The notes under the pieces are model-generated. The model saw nothing but the letters and a program-made list of their open reading frames with translations, did not search any database and was not told the origin of the DNA. A stretch of 39,130 bases of DNA, taken from contig NZ_AFIE01000033.1 in assembly GCF_000214135.1 (NCBI RefSeq), forward strand, positions 1 to 39,130, in the 5' to 3' direction. The DNA comes from Acinetobacter sp. P8-3-8 (GTDB lineage Bacteria; Pseudomonadota; Gammaproteobacteria; Pseudomonadales; Moraxellaceae). A program made the position numbers and the translations under genes. Position 1 is the first letter of the stretch; the number at the start of each line of letters is the position of its first letter. Positions 33,819 through 39,130 of this stretch are shown piece by piece.

Positions 33819-34880
33819 TTAATCATAAACAATATTGAGATAAGCTTGTGCACGAACAGTTCCGGGTGTGACTTTATTGCTGGTTCTGACATAATTGGCT
33901 TTAATAACATGCTGAATAATTGTGGATGTATTCATATTCCCAAAAGTCCATTTGTTTGTTGTTTCAGACTGGTTTGGATCTAAACTAATAATAGCGTCAT
34001 TTTTATCACGTAGGCGTATTCCTACACCTGTAGCGTAACCAGTACCTGTTTGATTTTGTAAAATATTGCCTGCATTGGATTGATTGAGTGTATCGGTCAT
34101 ATAAGCTTTAATTTCACGACCACCACCATTATTTAAATTGGCACAGTTAACACTCAGCGTTGCGGTGTTATTACTTAAAGATGTTTCACTTCCAGGTAAA
34201 CCGAGTTGGCGAATGCTGACATCAGACAGGTTGATCGTATAATCTGTTGGAGTAAGTGTGCAAGTCGATTCAGAAATGTTCACAGTAGCTGTGAGATAGA
34301 CTGGAATTGTTGTGGCTACTAGAGCGCCATTGGAAGTTCTCTTTAAACTAATCGTTGCGACTTGAAGTTTGTTTATATTGATCGTCGAAGGATATGAAGT
34401 CATCGCTGCTGTTTTTGGTAAAACATACAGAGTGACTCTTATTTTAAGTCCGTGTGAATCACCATCATAATCATAAATAGGTGTTTCTATAGCGTTGACT
34501 ACTTTTAAGGATGCAGTCATCGGCGCATCACCCATTTCAACTTTTACGCCAAGTGCAGGATTACTATTTAAACGATAAATATCTGAACTGAATTGTGTAA
34601 CATTGGTATTGAAAATAGTACCAAAAGTGGTTCGCATGTATTTAGGGCTGAGAGAGCAACTATCGTATACTCTAAAAATACTTGCATCTACGGTAGCGAC
34701 CCCTCGTGAAAAAACATTAGATTGAATGGAACTGGTTTCATATTTATTAATATTGGTAGTGCTTGCAGACATAGTGGGCATGGTATAACCACTAGTGAAA
34801 CTGCTACCGACATTGCACGCAAATGCAGAATAACTAGCAGGTAGCGTGCATAACGCAAATAAAATTTTATATTTAAACAT
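33819..34880 (-). CDS. Two-domain fimbrial tip adhesin/minor pilin
   Basis: This 353-residue secreted protein begins with a signal peptide (cleavage near SAFA-C). An N-terminal domain of about 190 residues with two early cysteines has no recognised fold and is the candidate receptor-binding part. The C-terminal part, from about residue 208, looks like a pilin domain: 'STCTLTPTDYTINLSDVSI' opens it and 'TPGTVRAQAYLNIVYD' closes it with the donor-strand-accepting pattern. It is the last gene of the operon, 18 bp after the usher, with GGAG before its ATG. Its ligand cannot be guessed. Confidence 0.82.
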   Translation of the reverse strand: MFKYKILFALCTLPASYSAFACNVGSSFTSGYTMPTMSASTTNINKYETSSIQSNVFSRGVATVDASIFRVYDSCSLSPKYMRTTFGTIFNTNVTQFSSDIYRLNSNPALGVKVEMGDAPMTASLKVVNAIETPIYDYDGDSHGLKIRVTLYVLPKTAAMTSYPSTININKLQVATISLKRTSNGALVATTIPVYLTATVNISESTCTLTPTDYTINLSDVSIRQLGLPGSETSLSNNTATLSVNCANLNNGGGREIKAYMTDTLNQSNAGNILQNQTGTGYATGVGIRLRDKNDAIISLDPNQSETTNKWTFGNMNTSTIIQHVIKANYVRTSNKVTPGTVRAQAYLNIVYD

Positions 34881-34898
34881 TTCACCGCTCCAATGATT

Positions 34899-37400
34899 TT
34901 ATTTGCATACTGCGCTAAAACTAGCAAAAGGAATTTGATTCTGACTTTGTTTTAACATGTCTTCAGAAATATTAAATTGACAAGAATCTGTATTACTCCA
35001 ATTTATGCGATACATTCCTGCATTGAGATTGCTAATAAAAATTTGTTGACCTTGTCCAACGGTGGCAACGATATGATTTGATGCATCTAAAACTTGCGCA
35101 CCCATTGGAATAGCTGAATCATCATGTAAAAGCTCAATTAACGCTTTGGTGGTTTTTAGTGCTTTAAAATCGACTAAAATACTGGCATTGGATTTTGGTA
35201 TCACTTGCAATTCAGTTGCATTCACTTCGGTATTTAAAGGAATAGTATTCGGGTTTAAGGCAATACTATTATATTGGTAAGGATTTAAATACGGTAAGAT
35301 CGCATTACCCCAACGGTCAATCTTGATATTACTGCCATTGAGTATACTAATACCTTCTAATCCTTTTGCATGAATGATGGCATAAGTGTCATTTAAATCA
35401 TTACTGAATGTTATACCGTGGCGATGAGCGACAACAGCACCTTGCGCTTGAACAGAGTATTGACGCTGTTTATCAAAATCAGTGGTAAATGTAGATGCTA
35501 AATAAACAGGGCTGGTTTTATAGCTGACAGAACTGCTGAATAAATCAGTATTTTGACTGTTTGAATAATTAACATTATAGCCGAACTGTTGATTCTCACC
35601 CAAATTACCAAATAAACCAATTTGATTGGTATTGAGTGAATTGTTATCTGGGTAAAGTTCACTACTTAAACGAAGATTACTGGTTTTCTTTTTAAATGAA
35701 AGTGGAATACTGACATTTAAAAAGTATTGCGTATCTCGGTCTGATTTGTTTTGATCGTTATATGTGCGCTGTAAGCCTAGATAATAACTGATACCTTTAT
35801 AACTGTTGCTATAGCTGAGTTGTAATGATTTTTGCTCATTTTCTTGATGCCAAAACTTATACTGTGAGTAATTCACAGATAATGCACCATAGTATTGGCC
35901 CAAATTCTGAGTCAATTGAATATAGTTTGAAGATTTTGGTCGACCATTGAATGCTGTTGAAAAAACATTGTCCAGTGTATAACGACTTTGCATGACCTCA
36001 TCAAATGAATAATATTGATCATTACTATAATAAGAACTGTTCAAACTAATATTTGTTTTTGCACCGTTTACCGCTAGGTTATAGCGCATATTCACAAGGA
36101 AGCTATCCAAATTTTGATTAGACTCATTCAAATCAGCTTTTACATAATTTCCTTCAAATGCAAAACCACCAATCTGTGTATTGAGCGCTGTACCCAAGAT
36201 AAAAGATTGATAATGTTTACTGATTAGCCCAGCACTGCTCAGCGACATAAAATTATTTAGACCATAATCAAAAGAGGCATTGATTAGCTGTTCATCATAG
36301 GCTTTGTCATTTTGGCGGAAACTACCTAGAGCGAGTTGATATCTAAATTGATTGGCACGTATGGTTTGAATGTAACTATTATACGGTAAATCAAAACTGT
36401 GAATTTCACCATTGGCTTCAATGACATCAACCGTTAATGTACCACCTGTACCTGGTGTTTGTAGGTCTGTAATATTAAATGCACCCGCAGGGACAGTGCG
36501 TTCAAGAATGATTTGTTGATTTTGACGCACACGAACGAGCGCATTTCCTTTAGCATAGCCTGTAATATTAGGCGCGTAACTTTGAAGGGAAGTCGGTAGC
36601 ATGCGATCATCACTGGCGATTTGTACACCACGAACAGCAAAGCTTGAATTACTATTAATTGTTTTTGTATTGGTATAAAAGTCACCCAACGTTAATTGGG
36701 ATTTGATGCTTGGCAAAACACGTAAGAGTTTATTTTCATAACTCACATATTGTTCAGTATTATTTTCACTGCTAAAACTGGTACTGCCTGAATGACGAAA
36801 TTGCCATTCACCTAAATTAATTCCAGCATTCAAATTTAAAAAACTAGAGTCTTGTTGATTATCCTGACCATAATCAGAATTATAATAATTGTAGTAATAT
36901 TTTAAAAAGCCACTGTTCCCACCATCTTCCCATAATGATGGATCGATATAACCCATAGGTCTTTCATTGAGCATATTTTGTGGGCTAGAAATATTGACGC
37001 GTTGTTCTGCAATATTAAGTTTCCAAAATACCACATGATTCATTAGGCGAGTATCAATACAGTCCGATGTGACTTTGTTTAAATCAATCAATTTTGTATT
37101 GAAATCTAACTGTTTAACGGTATTTCTTGGAATGCAATAACGTTGCTTCTGAGGATCGGTTGGATCATCAGTAATATGTACGACAGAGCGGGTGATATAG
37201 CGATCGTTTAAGTAAAGATCGAGAATATAATCATTCGGAGCAACTTTATCGCTCGAAATAAATTTCTGAATATCTAAATTTTTATTGTTTTGACCGTATA
37301 AGAAACTATTATCGAATTGAGGAGATTGCGCAACAACATTTTGATGACAAAGATATAAGCTAAGCGCTAGAGCACTATATCTAAGTTTTAAATGTTTCAA
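34899..37400 (-). CDS. Fimbrial outer membrane usher (PapC/FimD family)
   Basis: An 833-residue usher with a signal peptide, N-terminal chaperone-binding domain ('NDYILDLYLNDRYITRS', 'YCIPR'), the 24-strand barrel with the plug region ('GAFNITDLQTPGTGGTLTVDVIEANG'), and two C-terminal domains ending in a cysteine pair (C in 'DSCQFNI' and the penultimate residue). Translation appears to begin at TTG (37400-37398): GGAG lies eight bases upstream and the signal peptide begins right there, while the next in-frame ATG is over 100 codons inside. Lies 24 bp after the chaperone gene. Confidence 0.92.
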   Translation of the reverse strand: MKHLKLRYSALALSLYLCHQNVVAQSPQFDNSFLYGQNNKNLDIQKFISSDKVAPNDYILDLYLNDRYITRSVVHITDDPTDPQKQRYCIPRNTVKQLDFNTKLIDLNKVTSDCIDTRLMNHVVFWKLNIAEQRVNISSPQNMLNERPMGYIDPSLWEDGGNSGFLKYYYNYYNSDYGQDNQQDSSFLNLNAGINLGEWQFRHSGSTSFSSENNTEQYVSYENKLLRVLPSIKSQLTLGDFYTNTKTINSNSSFAVRGVQIASDDRMLPTSLQSYAPNITGYAKGNALVRVRQNQQIILERTVPAGAFNITDLQTPGTGGTLTVDVIEANGEIHSFDLPYNSYIQTIRANQFRYQLALGSFRQNDKAYDEQLINASFDYGLNNFMSLSSAGLISKHYQSFILGTALNTQIGGFAFEGNYVKADLNESNQNLDSFLVNMRYNLAVNGAKTNISLNSSYYSNDQYYSFDEVMQSRYTLDNVFSTAFNGRPKSSNYIQLTQNLGQYYGALSVNYSQYKFWHQENEQKSLQLSYSNSYKGISYYLGLQRTYNDQNKSDRDTQYFLNVSIPLSFKKKTSNLRLSSELYPDNNSLNTNQIGLFGNLGENQQFGYNVNYSNSQNTDLFSSSVSYKTSPVYLASTFTTDFDKQRQYSVQAQGAVVAHRHGITFSNDLNDTYAIIHAKGLEGISILNGSNIKIDRWGNAILPYLNPYQYNSIALNPNTIPLNTEVNATELQVIPKSNASILVDFKALKTTKALIELLHDDSAIPMGAQVLDASNHIVATVGQGQQIFISNLNAGMYRINWSNTDSCQFNISEDMLKQSQNQIPFASFSAVCK

Positions 37401-37424
37401 GAACCAATCTCCAATTGAATAGGG

Positions 37425-38132
37425 TTAAAACGTTTTTTCTATATTAAATAATGAGCCATAATCATTAATAAAAGAAAGCTGCACAGATTTTGCATTCCCT
37501 AAATCATCAAGATTAATTTGCTGTTTAGAAAAGGGCTCTATATAGGTGAGTGATTTAATTTCGCTCAGATTGCTATTCTTTAAAACTAGATTGGATTTAC
37601 CAAAGTTTAAGTAATACGGTGTCGGATTATTAATTTCTAAGCTATTACCTGTACGTTGCACTTGAACCTTTTCAAAAGCTTGTTGCTGTTCAATTTTAAG
37701 ACCTATTGGGCGATAAAAAAGTTTTAAACGGCTACGAATCGCAAATTGTAAATAATTGGCATCCGCCACTTCAGGTTTAGCAGGAATATCAAGGACATTC
37801 AACCAAAATAAACTTTCTCTGTCAGTCGCAAGTTTTTCCTTTTGGTTAAAAATAATACGTAAAGATTGTCCTTTATTAGCATCAACAGTTGTAATCGGTG
37901 GTGTGACAATAAATGGCGCTTTGGTTGTGGTAGGATCTGCCGCCATATCTTTGGTATCAACCCAAGACTGAACTAAAGCAACTTTATCTCCGACATTGCT
38001 TAACTGTACCGATACAAATTCTTTATCACTTGGATAAATAACACGTGTACCTGTAATGACGATACCCGCTTGAACAGTAGAAAAGATGCTAGATAGCATT
38101 AACAATGAAGAAGTAATTAGTCTTTTGTTCAT
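37425..38132 (-). CDS. Periplasmic fimbrial chaperone (PapD/FimC family)
   Basis: This 235-residue protein has a signal peptide (cleavage near VQA-G) and two Ig-like domains. 'GIVITGTRVIYPSDKEFVSVQL' is the first strand with the conserved arginine. 'LRIIFNQ' and 'ESLFWLNVLDIPAKP' are the G1-strand neighbourhood of the family. The F1-G1 loop is short, so it belongs with the FGS chaperones of adhesive fimbriae. Lies downstream of a hairpin that separates it from the major pilin; AAGGA precedes its ATG. Confidence 0.93.
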   Translation of the reverse strand: MNKRLITSSLLMLSSIFSTVQAGIVITGTRVIYPSDKEFVSVQLSNVGDKVALVQSWVDTKDMAADPTTTKAPFIVTPPITTVDANKGQSLRIIFNQKEKLATDRESLFWLNVLDIPAKPEVADANYLQFAIRSRLKLFYRPIGLKIEQQQAFEKVQVQRTGNSLEINNPTPYYLNFGKSNLVLKNSNLSEIKSLTYIEPFSKQQINLDDLGNAKSVQLSFINDYGSLFNIEKTF

Positions 38133-38151
38133 TTCAAATCCTTGTAGAAAG

Positions 38152-38179
38152 CATAAGTCTGCTATTTAGCAGACTTATG
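38152..38179 (-). terminator. Intercistronic hairpin between pilin and chaperone genes
   Basis: CATAAGTCTGCT (38152-38163) and AGCAGACTTATG (38168-38179) form a perfect 12-bp stem with a 4-nt loop. It starts 23 bp past the pilin stop on the minus strand and is followed by CTTTCTAC rather than a full T-run. It can partially terminate the transcript or protect the pilin mRNA, making more pilin than chaperone, as is known for pap fimbriae. Confidence 0.7.
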
Positions 38180-38202
38180 TATGTTTTGAAAGTACAATTT
38201 TA

Positions 38203-38736
38203 TTATGGATAAATCACATAATATGTAGCTGTAGTTGTTACATCACCAACAGTTGCAGCAGAAACAGCAGCAGTTGCATAATAACGAGCATAGAAGTCAA
38301 TATTTGCATTACCACTAGATGAAGCAACAGCTATAGCACCTTGAGTTCCACGATCTTTTGTTAGATCAATCACGGCTTTTGTAGAGTTTAATAATTGAAC
38401 TTCTACATTTGAACCACCAGTAGCGGTATTTTTTAAGCGACCATTAGCAGTAATATTAGCATTGGTATTGTCGTAATATACACCAATATTACCAGTAGGG
38501 CAGTTGGTTAAGTTAATAGTAAATTTAGTGTCGCCTGTAGTTGTACCAGTAGTTGGTAAAGTTGATTTACCAACTGTAGGTAAAGTCACGGTGTAGTTAC
38601 CATTTGTACCACCAAGTGTACATGTTTGGTCTATTACTTTACCATTAATTGTTACAGTACCATCTGCTGCGGCAAATACTGTAGAAGATGCTAAACCTAA
38701 GCTGATTACTGCTAAGCCTAATTGTAATTTTTTCAT
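38203..38736 (-). CDS. Major fimbrial subunit, FimA-type
   Basis: This 177-residue pilin has a signal peptide (ending near VFA-A). Mature residues 'DGTVTINGKVIDQTCTL' supply the N-terminal donor strand and the first cysteine; the second cysteine is in 'FTINLTNCPTG'. The Thr/Gly/Ala-rich body and the C-terminal 'TATYYVIYP' (beta-zipper) are typical of FimA subunits. It is first in the operon, so it should be the rod subunit. Upstream, GAGAG lies 9-13 bases from the ATG. Confidence 0.92.
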   Translation of the reverse strand: MKKLQLGLAVISLGLASSTVFAAADGTVTINGKVIDQTCTLGGTNGNYTVTLPTVGKSTLPTTGTTTGDTKFTINLTNCPTGNIGVYYDNTNANITANGRLKNTATGGSNVEVQLLNSTKAVIDLTKDRGTQGAIAVASSSGNANIDFYARYYATAAVSAATVGDVTTTATYYVIYP

Positions 38737-39130
38737 GGAGATACTCTCAAAAATAGTTGAATAGTTCCTTATTCACATATTTATGACAAGGAATATTGCT
38801 GTTTAGTGTTAAACATTTCTTGCTAATATAAATTCTTTGGGAAAAATGGCAATAAGAAATTGTGATAAAAATCACTTTTTTTGTTATTAGTATAGTTTAT
38901 GTCCTTAAAGTGTTTCTAAATGTTGATGTTATGTTTAAATTAATAAAACAAAAACAATTACATAATTATAACTATTGATATATTTGCATTAGGTTTACAT
39001 TATTAAATACTTTCTGAATTGAGTGACGAAAAAATGTCATTTTTTGCAAAATTTGTCACACAATGAGTCAAAAAAGAATAATTTTTGATATATGTTTAAA
39101 AGTTGGTTAAGTTTAATTAAATTAATTTTT
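38737..39130 (-). promoter_or_regulatory. AT-rich region upstream of the fimbrial operon
   Basis: No gene was found in these 394 bases. On the minus strand a promoter candidate has -35 TTGCCA (38852-38847) and -10 TATATT (38830-38825) with a 16-bp spacer, giving an 80-base leader before the pilin. Behind it lies TGTGATAAAAATCACT (38861-38876), which matches the TGTGA-N6-TCACA pattern of CRP/Vfr at nine of ten defined bases. Further out, AAAAAATG/CATTTTTT (39029-39045) is a short inverted repeat. The high A+T content is what a silenced fimbrial promoter often shows. Confidence 0.45.

Noticed and set aside
39029-39045. AAAAAATG/CATTTTTT inverted repeat as an invertible fimbrial switch end
   Set aside because: Only one pair is present with a one-base centre and no recombinase gene is in the window, so a phase-variable inversion is not supported.

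Overview
The window looks like chromosomal DNA of an Acinetobacter species (Moraxellaceae). It is AT-rich. It has the unusually long glycine-rich Hfq tail of that family and gene neighbourhoods shared with Pseudomonadales: lptD-surA facing amgK-murU, rsmG-parA-parB, exbB-exbD-msbA-lpxK-kdsB, holB-pilZ-tatD, cmk-rpsA-ihfB-lapA. Species and strain cannot be fixed from the sequence alone.

Layout. 1-3236: an AT-rich accessory block on the + strand, made of the 3' end of a class III aminotransferase, an AurF-type diiron oxygenase, a class I glutamine amidotransferase and a MocR-type regulator. It resembles a small specialised-metabolism operon with an unknown product. 3391-7687: tsaE, mutL, miaA and hfq, serving tRNA modification, mismatch repair and RNA chaperoning. 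7742-8331: a gene-free stretch that holds the most unusual object here, a roughly 0.39 kb element with 11-bp terminal inverted repeats and a candidate 6-bp target duplication. Inside it lies a run of short hairpins, two of which form a tandem pair with compensatory base changes. 8332-12083 (- strand): surA and lptD, outer membrane and LPS assembly. 12203-13905: amgK-murU, cell-wall sugar recycling. 14063-16390: rsmG-parA-parB. 16427-21025: exbB/exbD-like genes, then msbA-lpxK-kdsB for lipid A/Kdo synthesis and transport. 21109-23274: holB-pilZ-tatD. 23353-26567: a TetR regulator followed by the type II secretion pseudopilins gspH-I-J-K. 26772-30323: a PTPS/QueD-like protein, ung, a 3-hydroxyisobutyryl-CoA hydrolase-like protein, tadA and an SRPBCC protein. 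30335-33669: cmk, rpsA, ihfB and lapA. 33819-38736 (- strand): a chaperone-usher fimbrial operon, pilin-chaperone-usher-adhesin, preceded by about 390 bp of AT-rich upstream DNA.

How it fits together. Most of the window is envelope biogenesis (LptD, SurA, MsbA, LpxK, KdsB, AmgK, MurU) mixed with information-processing housekeeping genes. The two ends are accessory: a small putative oxygenase/amidotransferase cluster on the left and a fimbrial operon on the right. The strongest candidates for something undescribed are the structured element between hfq and surA and the AurF-type cluster. No rRNA, tRNA, CRISPR array or complete insertion sequence was seen.
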